A DNA stretch of 64,000 nt from Flavobacteriia bacterium (GTDB lineage: Bacteria > Bacteroidota > Bacteroidia > Flavobacteriales_D > Crocinitomicaceae), in NCBI GenBank assembly GCA_947450325.1, contig CANFUT010000005.1, positions 1 to 64,000 of the forward strand. The letters are read 5' to 3'. The position numbers and the translations under genes are program-made. Below, piece by piece: positions 8,866 to 16,613 of this stretch. The notes under the pieces were generated by a model. The model was not told the origin of the DNA and ran no database searches. It was given only the letters and a program-made list of their open reading frames with translations. The stretch's first letter is position 1. Every line of letters begins with the position of its first letter.

Positions 8866-9640
8866 TGATGAGGTATTGAGTTTTGAGTTCTTTCTTTTTG
8901 AGTTTTGTTTCTCTATAACTTCCTAATAAATTCACGGCATAATACGTTGTGAAAAAGCCTAAATTAATGAGCGTTAACGGATGCGCAATTCCTTTGCTGC
9001 GATAACTTTCATAACTTTGAAGTCCTAAAACAGTCATAGAAATCAAAGTGACCGCAAATGATTTTTTACTTCCTATATACAATTTTCCTAATCCTGGAAT
9101 GACTGCAGAAAGTGAAAGCGCAACAATTGGTTTTTTTGCTGAAATTTTTTGGTATTTCTGAAAATCAACCTGCAACTTTTCAGGCAATAATTGGAAATCA
9201 AATTCCTTAGGATGATCGACTGAATTTTGAATAGTGAGTAATTGTTTCGAAATGCTTGGAACATGAAAAGACTGATTCAAACACGTATCAAACCACAAAT
9301 TACTTTTGGGCGAATTTACAAAATAGATACTTGCAAAATTCAGTGCGTTTGTATCGGATTGAAAATGAGTGGTTGATTTTTGAAAATATCTAAAAAACAA
9401 AGAATCATCTGGATATTGAAGGTAATATTTCGCAAAATGAAAGCTAATGCTATCTGATTCTTTGAAACTTTGCAAATATGTCAAATGTTCCCGTTGCAAT
9501 TCATGTTTACTTAAGTGCGAAACAAACTGATTGTCAAACTGCGCGAAAATATTTCCATGTAAAAATAGAATCAGTACAACTAGAATATAATTGTTTCTAT
9601 TCAACGTGATTGATGATTTTATTTTCAGGAGAAATGACAT
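8819..9640 (-). CDS. Membrane protein with PGLG motif, second gene of yidD-like operon
   Basis: About 273 residues from the ATG at 9640. A longer frame reaches 9697, and a TTG close to the stop of the upstream gene is also possible; I chose 9640 because a signal-type segment (YILVVLILFLHGNIFAQ) follows. The helical periplasmic domain is about 130 residues long. The C-terminal third has LSAVIPGLGKLYIGSKKSFA and three hydrophobic stretches. It overlaps the YidD-like gene upstream by 44 bases and the paralogous gene downstream by 47 bases, so all three are probably translated from one mRNA. The function is unknown. Confidence 0.65.
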   Translation of the reverse strand: MSFLLKIKSSITLNRNNYILVVLILFLHGNIFAQFDNQFVSHLSKHELQREHLTYLQSFKESDSISFHFAKYYLQYPDDSLFFRYFQKSTTHFQSDTNALNFASIYFVNSPKSNLWFDTCLNQSFHVPSISKQLLTIQNSVDHPKEFDFQLLPEKLQVDFQKYQKISAKKPIVALSLSAVIPGLGKLYIGSKKSFAVTLISMTVLGLQSYESYRSKGIAHPLTLINLGFFTTYYAVNLLGSYRETKLKKKELKTQYLINASDYYHYKYRPSLY

Positions 9641-10064
9641 ATTCGCATCGATCTTTGATAATGGAAGGCGAACAGTTGGTAAGTTGGTGCAATCCAATCA
9701 AGGTTCCTTTGATTAACCCATGTTTTTCAATGGATTTTTTGGTCATTTCAGAGCAACTGATTTCATAAGTGCAATTGGCAGAAATTTGTTCTGAAATCAC
9801 ATTTTGATAGGTGTACATCAATCCAGCCGCCAAATATGTCAAAGGATTGAGTTTTGTAGTGATTTTTGCGGATTCTAAATTCAAAATTTTCCGTTTAGGT
9901 TTCACTTTAGTTTGGTAAGGAGCTAAAACGGTATTTGTAATTTTCTTAGAAACTTTATTCGCATTTTCGACTTGAGAGAATCCAACGTTCACCCAAAGCA
10001 CAATTATCAACCCAAAAGTGGATTTCATCAAGATATTGCGCAAAAATGATTTGTTTTGATTCAT
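9597..10064 (-). CDS. yidD: YidD-like membrane protein insertion efficiency factor with N-terminal extension
   Basis: A protein of 155 residues. The core at about 90-140 shows the YidD pattern: a Tyr-rich start (AAGLMYTYQNVIS), then CTYEISCSEMTKKSIEKHG, GLIKG and LTNC, with the Cys spacing of the family. Classic YidD is 70-90 residues and helps YidC insert inner-membrane proteins. This one has about 85 extra N-terminal residues, including a signal-like segment (STFGLIIVLWVNVGFSQ) that would place the core outside the cytoplasm, and it lacks the usual SPxxxP phrase. It heads an overlapping operon with two PGLG/PGFG proteins. It is a variant form; the exact role is inferred. Confidence 0.7.
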   Translation of the reverse strand: MNQNKSFLRNILMKSTFGLIIVLWVNVGFSQVENANKVSKKITNTVLAPYQTKVKPKRKILNLESAKITTKLNPLTYLAAGLMYTYQNVISEQISANCTYEISCSEMTKKSIEKHGLIKGTLIGLHQLTNCSPSIIKDRCEYVISPENKIINHVE

Positions 10065-10092
10065 TATGGTTCAAAAATAACTTTTTTTTTCA

Positions 10093-10240
10093 AGACTTAA
10101 GATGTTAGACTACAGAACCCTTGCAAAGCAACTATTAGACTAAATTATTACGATAATTTCCATGCTTTAGAATAATTCTCAGAATGCAAGAAAATTAAAA
10201 AGTCTACTGTCTATGGTCTAATATCTATGGTCTCAAAAAA
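10093..10240. repeat. AGAC/GTCT repeat cluster upstream of rpsO
   Basis: Scattered short units of the form AAGACTTAAGA, TTAGAC and GTCTATGGTCTA. The densest run is at 10201-10232, where three GTCT units are spaced by 9-13 bases. The same vocabulary recurs on both sides of pnp. Confidence 0.5.
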
Positions 10241-10266
10241 ACTTTCAAGTTTTAAAAATAAATCAC

Positions 10267-10274
10267 TATCTTTG
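10267..10274 (+). promoter_or_regulatory. -7 box of the rpsO promoter
   Basis: TATCTTTG fits TAnnTTTG and lies 44 bases before the rpsO ATG. No convincing TTG was found at the usual -33 distance, so only the -7 element is proposed. Confidence 0.45.
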
Positions 10275-10318
10275 CCCCGTCAATAATGACTACATAATAA
10301 ACATTAATTAATTTTAGC

Positions 10319-10588
10319 ATGTATTTAGCACCAGAAAACAAAACTGCAATCTTCGAAAAACACGGAGGATCAGCAACAAACACTGGGTCTGCAGAAGGTC
10401 AGATCGCTTTGTTTACTTACAGAATTTCTCACTTAACTGAGCACTTGAAGAAAAATCGTCACGATTACGTTACGCAAAGATCTCTTCAATTATTAGTAGG
10501 TAAAAGAAGAAGTTTATTGGATTACTTGAAGAAAAAAGAAATTTCAAGATACCGTGCAATTGTTAAAGAACTTGGCTTACGTCGTTAA
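10319..10588 (+). CDS. rpsO: 30S ribosomal protein S15
   Basis: An 89-residue protein with the typical S15 sequence: GSAEGQIALFTYRISHLTEHLKK, then HDYVTQRSLQLLVGKRRSLLDYL, then RYRAIVKELGLRR. S15 is a primary 16S rRNA binder in the platform of the small subunit. The length and all conserved blocks are normal. It is followed by a hairpin terminator and then by pnp, the common rpsO-pnp order. In other bacteria S15 represses its own translation; no clear pseudoknot was identified here. Confidence 0.98.
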   Translation: MYLAPENKTAIFEKHGGSATNTGSAEGQIALFTYRISHLTEHLKKNRHDYVTQRSLQLLVGKRRSLLDYLKKKEISRYRAIVKELGLRR

Positions 10589-10614
10589 TAACTTTGGCAC
10601 AAAAAGAACAGGAG

Positions 10615-10650
10615 AGGCAATCGAAGTAATTCGTTTGCCTTTTCTATTTT
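10615..10650 (+). terminator. Rho-independent terminator after rpsO
   Basis: AGGCAA and CGAA at 10615-10625 pair with TTCG and TTGCCT at 10630-10640, with one T-T mismatch and a GTAA loop, followed by TTTCTATTTTTT. It separates rpsO from pnp. Confidence 0.75.
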
Positions 10651-10654
10651 TTAA

Positions 10655-10800
10655 AAGACACTAGAAGAAAGACATTAGACAGAAGACAATAGAAGAAAGA
10701 CAGTCTAATTTCTCAAGTCTAAAAACAGACAAAAGACGATAGATACCAGACACAAAAGACAAAAAGTCTAAAGTCTAATGTCTATAGTCTACAGTCTAAA
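10655..10800. repeat. AGAC/GTCT repeat cluster between rpsO and pnp
   Basis: The left half (10655-10760) is built of AGAAAGACA, TTAGACAGAAGACAATAG and similar units. The right half (10767-10798) has four GTCTA units about 9 bases apart on the opposite sense. The halves can pair imperfectly into a long hairpin just before the pnp start. Confidence 0.55.
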
Positions 10801-10823
10801 AAAAAAATTGTAATAATACAAAT

Positions 10824-12956
10824 ATGAACATAGGAACAAAAAGGTCCATCACTACCGGAGGAAAAGAAATCTCCATCGAGACAGGCAAGTTGGCAAAACA
10901 AGCTGACGGCTCCGTAGTGTTACAAATGGGCAACACCGTGATGTTGGCAACTGTGGTTGCTGCTCCGGAAGCGAAAGATGGAGTAGATTTTTTACCGTTA
11001 ACGGTAGACTACAAAGAAAAATTTGCAGCTGCAGGTAAAATCCCTGGTGGATTCTTCCGCAGAGAAGCAAGACCTTCAGATGGTGAAATTTTAATCATGC
11101 GTTTGGTTGACCGCGCTTTGCGTCCACTTTTCCCAGATGATTACCATGCTGAAGTACAATTGATGATTCAATTGTTGGCTTATGATGGCGAACACCAACC
11201 AGATGCGTTGTGTGGTTTGGCTGCCTCTGCTGCAATTGCGGTTTCAAACATTCCTTTCAACGGGCCAATGTCTGAAGTACGTGTTGGTCGTGTAAACGGC
11301 GAGTATGTCATCAACCCAACAGTTTCTGAAATGAAAGATTCTGACATCGATATTATGATTGCTGGTACAATCAAAGACATCGTCATGTTAGAGGGTGAAA
11401 TGAAAGAAATCTCTGAATTGGAAATGGTTGAAGTGATTAAAATCGCTCACGCTGCAATTATCGAACAATGTCAATTCCAATTGGATTTGGCTGCCTTGAT
11501 TCCTGCATCAACTCCAAAAAGAGTTTACTCTCACGAAACACACAACGAAGATATCAAAGCGCGTGTTTACGAATTCTGCATGGAAAAATGTAGAGAAATT
11601 GCACGTCAAGGAATTGCTTCTAAAGCGACTAGAACTGAATTGTTCAACGCGGTGAAAGACGAATTCAAAGCAACTTTGTCTGAAGAAGAATTGGCTGAAG
11701 TGAGCAGTTTTATCTCAGTTTACTTCTCTGAAGTGAAAAAGAAAGCTGTTCGTCACGTCATGTTGCACGAAGGAAAACGTTTAGATGGTCGTAAATTCGA
11801 CGAAATTCGTCCAATTTGGGCTGAAGTTGATTATTTACCAATGGTTCACGGTTCAGCTGTGTTTACACGTGGTGAAACACAATCATTGACAACTTTGACT
11901 TTGGGTGGTAAAATGGACGAGCAATTGTTGGACGGAGTTACTTTCCGTGGAACAGAAAAATTCATGTTACACTATAATTTCCCACCATTTTCAACAGGAG
12001 AAGCGAAACCATTGCGTGGAACTTCAAGACGTGAAGTTGGTCACGGAAATTTGGCATTGAGAGCATTGAAAAATGTACTTCCTGATGACAATGCATATAC
12101 AATTCGTTTGGTTTCTGAAATTTTAGAATCTAACGGTTCATCATCCATGGCAACCGTTTGTGCGGGAACGTTGGCTTTGATGGACGGAGGTGTTCAAATC
12201 AAAGCGCCAGTTTCTGGTATCGCAATGGGATTGATCGCTGACGATGGTAAATTTGTTGTATTGTCTGACATCTTAGGTGATGAAGATCACTTGGGAGACA
12301 TGGATTTCAAAGTTACTGGTACTTCTAAAGGAATCACCGCTTGTCAAATGGACATCAAAGTGGATGGTTTACCATACGAAGTATTGATTCAAGCATTGGA
12401 ACAAGCGAGAGCAGGACGTTTACACATTTTGAACAAAATAGTTGAAACAATTGCAGTTCCAAATCCTGAATTCAAACCACAAACTCCAAGAATCGAAGCG
12501 TTTAACGTTCCGAATGAAATGATTGGTGCGATTATCGGACCTGGTGGAAAAATCATCCAAGCGATGCAAAAAGAAACCAATACGGTGATCACAATCGAAG
12601 AATTGGAAGGCGGACAAGGAAGAGTTCAAGTAATGTCTAACAACGCGGAAGACATGAATGCAGCTGTTACGAGAATCAAGCAAATTGCTTTCCCTCCAAC
12701 AGTTGAGGCTGGTGTTGAATATGAAGGAAAAATTAAATCATTACAAGCTTACGGATGTTTCGTTGAGATTCTTCCTGGAGTAGACGGTTTGATTCATATT
12801 TCAGAATTCAACTGGGACAAAATTGCTAAAATGGAAGATGTTTGCAAAGAAGGCGACATGGTTCGTTTCAAAGTGATGGGCAAAGACGAAAAAACGAAGA
12901 AATGGAAACTTTCTCGTAAAGTGTTGTTGCCAAGACCAGAGAAGAAAGAAGCGTAA
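10824..12956 (+). CDS. pnp: Polyribonucleotide nucleotidyltransferase (PNPase)
   Basis: An enzyme of 710 residues that degrades RNA 3' to 5' with phosphate and can add tails; part of RNA turnover. Domain order: a first RNase PH fold (about 10-145), a helical linker (146-235), a second catalytic RNase PH fold (about 325-545, with [20 protein letters not shown]), a KH domain with the IIGPGGK loop at 570-576, and an S1 domain from about 631 ([18 protein letters not shown]). All blocks are intact and the length is normal. The unusual AGAC repeat cluster occupies its leader and a related cluster follows its stop. Codon use is typical of a highly expressed gene. Confidence 0.98.
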   Translation: MNIGTKRSITTGGKEISIETGKLAKQADGSVVLQMGNTVMLATVVAAPEAKDGVDFLPLTVDYKEKFAAAGKIPGGFFRREARPSDGEILIMRLVDRALRPLFPDDYHAEVQLMIQLLAYDGEHQPDALCGLAASAAIAVSNIPFNGPMSEVRVGRVNGEYVINPTVSEMKDSDIDIMIAGTIKDIVMLEGEMKEISELEMVEVIKIAHAAIIEQCQFQLDLAALIPASTPKRVYSHETHNEDIKARVYEFCMEKCREIARQGIASKATRTELFNAVKDEFKATLSEEELAEVSSFISVYFSEVKKKAVRHVMLHEGKRLDGRKFDEIRPIWAEVDYLPMVHGSAVFTRGETQSLTTLTLGGKMDEQLLDGVTFRGTEKFMLHYNFPPFSTGEAKPLRGTSRREVGHGNLALRALKNVLPDDNAYTIRLVSEILESNGSSSMATVCAGTLALMDGGVQIKAPVSGIAMGLIADDGKFVVLSDILGDEDHLGDMDFKVTGTSKGITACQMDIKVDGLPYEVLIQALEQARAGRLHILNKIVETIAVPNPEFKPQTPRIEAFNVPNEMIGAIIGPGGKIIQAMQKETNTVITIEELEGGQGRVQVMSNNAEDMNAAVTRIKQIAFPPTVEAGVEYEGKIKSLQAYGCFVEILPGVDGLIHISEFNWDKIAKMEDVCKEGDMVRFKVMGKDEKTKKWKLSRKVLLPRPEKKEA

Positions 12957-13092
12957 AGAGACGAAAGATAATAGACATTAGACCAAAGACAGTAGACTTA
13001 AAATTTTCTTAGTTTTTGGATTTATTTAAAGATTTGCGGAGAATTTGAAGCAGTCTTGTCTTAATGTCTTAGCATCTTGAAGTCATAAAATC
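12956..13092. repeat. AGAC/GTCT repeat cluster after pnp
   Basis: Directly after the pnp stop come GAGACGAAAGATAATAGAC, TTAGACCAAAGACAGTAGACTT and, from 13056, GTCTTGTCTTAATGTCTTAG. As in the other two clusters, AGAC units come first and GTCT units last, so the cluster is roughly palindromic. It ends where the terminator hairpin begins. Confidence 0.5.
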
Positions 13093-13097
13093 TAATA

Positions 13098-13131
13098 ATC
13101 CTCGTTCAATTTTGAGCGGGGATTTTTTTTT
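13098..13131 (+). terminator. Rho-independent terminator after pnp
   Basis: ATCCTCGTTCA at 13098-13108 pairs with TGAGCGGGGAT at 13113-13123 using two or three G-U pairs across a four-base loop, and runs into nine T. Confidence 0.8.
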
Positions 13132-13168
13132 GTGGTGGTGATTTCAAAGTTTGCGTAATAGAATTGTA

Positions 13169-13307
13169 TTATGCGGAGATTACCTACCTTAATTACCGCA
13201 TAATTTGCGGAGAAAATCAAGATTTGATTAAAAAAGACATTTTACAGAAAGAAGCAAGCGGAGGAAGAAGTTCAAATTATGAATTGAGGAACATTCATCG
13301 AAAATAA
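13169..13307 (+). pseudogene. Remnant of a fic gene: operator-like half-sites plus C-terminal tail
   Basis: The frame at 13221-13307 reads DLIKKDILQKEASGGRSSNY followed by ELRNIHRK and a stop. This matches the last residues of the intact Fic protein at 19-20 kb (DLIAKEILQKAEAGGRSTNY), so it is the tail of a former fic gene. Just before it, 13169-13176 TTATGCGG, 13196-13203 CCGCATAA and 13204-13210 TTTGCGG form repeated and inverted half-sites like a repressor-binding region. The catalytic body appears to have been deleted between promoter and tail. No intact start or Fic motif remains. Confidence 0.7.
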
Positions 13308-13482
13308 ATTCTCTTGTATGATAGTTTCTTTTTTGTGTCAGATTATTCACATAAATATCTATTTTTCAACAAATTATTTATTTGATTAATTGTGTGGTAT
13401 TTAAGTTGTAAATTTGGTCTAGGATATCAACAAATTGTTTTTTTGTGAGATTCAATTTAAATGGAACTACATAATCAAAAAT

Positions 13483-13710
13483 ATGACTAAGGAGGAGGCA
13501 CAAGTAATAACAAATGAAATACTTGAAAAATTAGGAGATAACTACTTAAAAGATGGCATTGTCTACATCACGAAAAATGCAATGCTAGAAAAAACAGATA
13601 ATAATTTACATGAGTATAGAGTCTTTGTTCATCTAATAAGTAATACTGGAAATATCTTAATACCAATTGAATATGATGAATTTAAAAGTCAATTTAAAAA
13701 GTCAATTTAA
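13483..13710 (+). CDS. Small hypothetical protein
   Basis: A protein of 75 residues from the ATG at 13483. The frame is open further upstream, but that part looks non-coding (Phe/Asn/Lys-rich with no initiation site). It is acidic and soluble with no signal peptide: a helical first half (EEAQVITNEILEKLGDNYL) and two strands, ending in a Lys/Phe-rich tail. Isolated between the fic remnant and a lipoprotein gene. I do not recognise it. Coding status is supported by ordinary codon use and length only. Confidence 0.45.
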   Translation: MTKEEAQVITNEILEKLGDNYLKDGIVYITKNAMLEKTDNNLHEYRVFVHLISNTGNILIPIEYDEFKSQFKKSI

Positions 13711-13858
13711 ATGAATTGTTTTTTTAAGATTAGGTGAAGGGTTACATACCCTATCAACATTACTAATAAAAAGTCTAATAATGAATATATTACAAATCTA
13801 AATTCATCTGAAAATAATTTAGACTTTATCAAATAAGTGAATTACAAAAAAGGTAAAT

Positions 13859-14347
13859 ATGAAAAAAATTACAATTGGTCTTTTAATTCTGCTTTTTGGT
13901 TGTCAGGGAGTTCAAAAAGAATGGACAACGGAGCTGATTGACAATAATCATATATCGTGGGACGGTTCTTTTGATAATGCTAAAAAATTAAAAATTACCT
14001 TTCACGGAATTAAAGTTTATCAGGAGAAAGATAATTGTGAATGGGCTTTCAAAGTAAAAATTGCGTATCCTAAAAACTTCAATGACGATACTTTAGGAAC
14101 TTATGCTAAAAAACATGGTTTATGGACGCCACCTTCAAATGCATTATTATGTATGTCGATCAATAAAATAAAATATGAAATTTATGATTACGACGATTTC
14201 TTGATTGACTCAATGTCTGTGAGAGGTAATTGTTTGATTTACCAAGACACTCTCACTTTTCAATCAAAAAAGAATATTAGTTTCGATTTAATAAAAAAGT
14301 TAAAATATGGCAAAGTGAATATACAGGCAGGTTATCTAACAGAATAA
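13859..14347 (+). CDS. Small lipoprotein, unknown function
   Basis: A protein of 162 residues. The first 15 form a lipoprotein signal (MKKITIGLLILLFGC), the cysteine being the probable acylation site, so the protein should sit in the cell envelope. The mature domain is compact and strand-rich and contains two further cysteines, one near residue 60 (NCEWAFKV) and one in ALLCMS, that could form a disulfide. No known domain recognised. It appears monocistronic and has no clear promoter match. Confidence 0.65.
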   Translation: MKKITIGLLILLFGCQGVQKEWTTELIDNNHISWDGSFDNAKKLKITFHGIKVYQEKDNCEWAFKVKIAYPKNFNDDTLGTYAKKHGLWTPPSNALLCMSINKIKYEIYDYDDFLIDSMSVRGNCLIYQDTLTFQSKKNISFDLIKKLKYGKVNIQAGYLTE

Positions 14348-14454
14348 TAATCAAAATTGCTATGAACTTAAATTTATATACAATGTTTTTTTTTATTTCT
14401 GTCAAATTCATTTTTTCGTAAATTCGTACTTCATTCATTCAAAAATATTTTAAA

Positions 14455-15522
14455 ATGACGCAAATAGATAAATCAAAACCTGTAATGGTCACTGGTGCCA
14501 ATGGATATGTAGCAAGTTGGATTGTAAAAAGATTATTGGATGAAGGATTGACCGTACATGCCGCGGTCAGAAATCCAGACGATTTGAATAAAGTGCAACA
14601 TTTGATCGATGCTGCGAATAATTCGAAAGGTGAAATCAAATTTTTTAAAGCGGATTTATTGACACCCGGCGCTTATACTGAAGCGATGCAAGGTTGTGAA
14701 TTGGTCTATCATACGGCGTCACCATTCTCAACTTCTGTGAAAGATCCTCAAAAAGAATTGATTGACCCAGCGTTGAAAGGCACTGAAAATGTGTTGAATT
14801 CTGTGAATGAAGTTGAATCTGTGAAAAGAGTAGTGGACACGAGCAGTTGTGCTGCGATTTACACAGACGCAATTGATACGGTGAATGCACCTGGAGGAGT
14901 TTTGACGGAAGATGTTTGGAATACAACTTCTTCGCTTGAATATCAGCCATATTCGTATTCAAAAACCTTGGCTGAGCAGAAAGCTTGGGAAATGAACAAA
15001 AAACAAGACCGTTGGGATTTGGTTACAATCAATATGAGTTTAGTTTTAGGACCAGAGTTGAATCCAAAATTCACGACTTCTGAAAGTGCGAATATCATGA
15101 AAATGTTTGGAGACGGACAAATGAAAATGGGTGCACCTAAAATGGGAATGGGCGTTGTAGATGTGAGAGATGTTGCGGAAGCACATTTCCGCGCTGGATT
15201 CACACCTGAAGCGCAAGGAAGATACATCACATCGGCTCACAATACCGATTTTGTTGCTTTGGGAGCGGTTTTATTGCCAAAATATGGCGACAAATTTCCA
15301 TTGCCCAAAAAAGCTTTGCCAAAATGGCTTTTGATGGTTTTTGGTCCGATGGTGAATAAATTATTCAGTAGAAAATTTGTCCGCAACAACGTTAACGTTC
15401 CATGGAATGCTGACAATTCTAAAATCAAACGTGAATTGGGAATGACTTTCAGACCTTTGAAAGAAACGATGGAAGATTCTTTTCAAATGTTGATCGACCA
15501 AGGAGCGATAAAAGCCAAATAG
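14455..15522 (+). CDS. NAD(P)-dependent epimerase/dihydroflavonol-reductase-like oxidoreductase
   Basis: A protein of 355 residues of the extended short-chain dehydrogenase class. The N-terminal Rossmann motif VTGANGYVASWIVKRLL (from about residue 12) binds the nucleotide, followed by AAVRNPDDLNK. The catalytic Tyr-Lys pair is in YSYSKTLAE, with the serine in DTSSCAAIY. The order and the HTASPFS block point to the dihydroflavonol-reductase/cinnamoyl-CoA-reductase-like branch, which in bacteria reduces diverse aldehydes or ketones. The substrate is unknown. An esterase gene starts 13 bases downstream on the same strand, so the two are probably co-transcribed. Confidence 0.85.
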   Translation: MTQIDKSKPVMVTGANGYVASWIVKRLLDEGLTVHAAVRNPDDLNKVQHLIDAANNSKGEIKFFKADLLTPGAYTEAMQGCELVYHTASPFSTSVKDPQKELIDPALKGTENVLNSVNEVESVKRVVDTSSCAAIYTDAIDTVNAPGGVLTEDVWNTTSSLEYQPYSYSKTLAEQKAWEMNKKQDRWDLVTINMSLVLGPELNPKFTTSESANIMKMFGDGQMKMGAPKMGMGVVDVRDVAEAHFRAGFTPEAQGRYITSAHNTDFVALGAVLLPKYGDKFPLPKKALPKWLLMVFGPMVNKLFSRKFVRNNVNVPWNADNSKIKRELGMTFRPLKETMEDSFQMLIDQGAIKAK

Positions 15523-15535
15523 TATTTTTTTCAAC

Positions 15536-16459
15536 ATGAAAAATCTATTTATTGTATTGATTCTTTCTTTAATGAATTCATTCCAAGTCAAACCACAAAT
15601 TCCTGCGGTGTCAAGCGGGAAAATAGTGCGCATTGAAAATTTCAAATCCAAATTTGTCACCGCAAGAAATGTGGATATTTGGTTGCCAGAAGGTTATTGC
15701 GATACTGTGAAATACGCCGTTTTGTATATGCATGACGGAAAAATGCTTTATGACCCGGCGTTGTGCTGGAACAAGCAAGCTTGGGATATCGATGAAACTG
15801 GTTCGAAGTTGATGAATGAAAACAAAACGAAAAAGTTTATTGTCGTTGGTATTTGGAATGGCGGAGAAACGCGTCACCCAGATTATTTTCCGCAAAAGCC
15901 GTTCGAGCAATTGACACAAATTGAGAAAGATACAGTCAGTGCTCAACTGAAAAGTTCGGGAAGAGTCAAAGATGTTTTTCAACCCAATTCAGACAATTAT
16001 TTGAAATTTATTGTCAAAGAATTGAAACCGTTTATCGACCATAATTATTCAGTCCACAAAGACCGTGCAAATACTTTTATTGCTGGTAGTAGCATGGGCG
16101 GCTTGATTTCGATGTATGCCATTTGCGAATATCCCAAAATTTTCGGCGGTGCAGCTTGCCTCTCCACGCATTGGGTAGGAACATTCACCCTAGAAAATAA
16201 TCCAATGCCTGATGCTTTCGTTAAATATTTGCGCAAAAATCTTCCTTCGCCCAAAAAGCACAAATTGTATTTCGACTGTGGAGATCAAACCTTAGATGCA
16301 TTGTATCCTGAAATTCAACAAAAAGTGGACAAAGTGATGATTTCTAAAGGTTTTACATCCGCTAATTGGATAAGTAAATATTTTCCCGGCGAAGACCACA
16401 GCGAAAAAGCTTGGAGCAAAAGATTTAATATTCCATTGGAATTTTTATTGGGTAAATAG
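15536..16459 (+). CDS. Secreted esterase-family alpha/beta hydrolase
   Basis: A protein of 307 residues with an N-terminal hydrophobic signal (LFIVLILSLMNSFQVKPQ) and the putative-esterase (esterase D-like) fold: VDIWLPEGY, AVLYMHDGKMLYD, a nucleophile elbow AGSSMGGLISMY with Ser about 186, an acid in YFDCGDQTLD and a His in GEDHSEKAW. These enzymes hydrolyse carboxyl esters of sugars, siderophores or thiol adducts. The substrate cannot be named. It shares a likely transcript with the reductase upstream and lies ahead of a TonB-dependent receptor, so a role in uptake or processing of an exported compound is possible. Confidence 0.82.
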   Translation: MKNLFIVLILSLMNSFQVKPQIPAVSSGKIVRIENFKSKFVTARNVDIWLPEGYCDTVKYAVLYMHDGKMLYDPALCWNKQAWDIDETGSKLMNENKTKKFIVVGIWNGGETRHPDYFPQKPFEQLTQIEKDTVSAQLKSSGRVKDVFQPNSDNYLKFIVKELKPFIDHNYSVHKDRANTFIAGSSMGGLISMYAICEYPKIFGGAACLSTHWVGTFTLENNPMPDAFVKYLRKNLPSPKKHKLYFDCGDQTLDALYPEIQQKVDKVMISKGFTSANWISKYFPGEDHSEKAWSKRFNIPLEFLLGK

Positions 16460-16613
16460 CTTTTTTTGTCACGTCGTTATAAAACATTACATAAATTTAA
16501 AAAAACAAATTTTCTACATAATTTCATCCAATTTTTAAAGGATAACTCAAAATTGGACATCTATCATTTTTGTTGGAGCATTTTCTTCAACGTATTACAT
16601 CAAAAAAATATAG

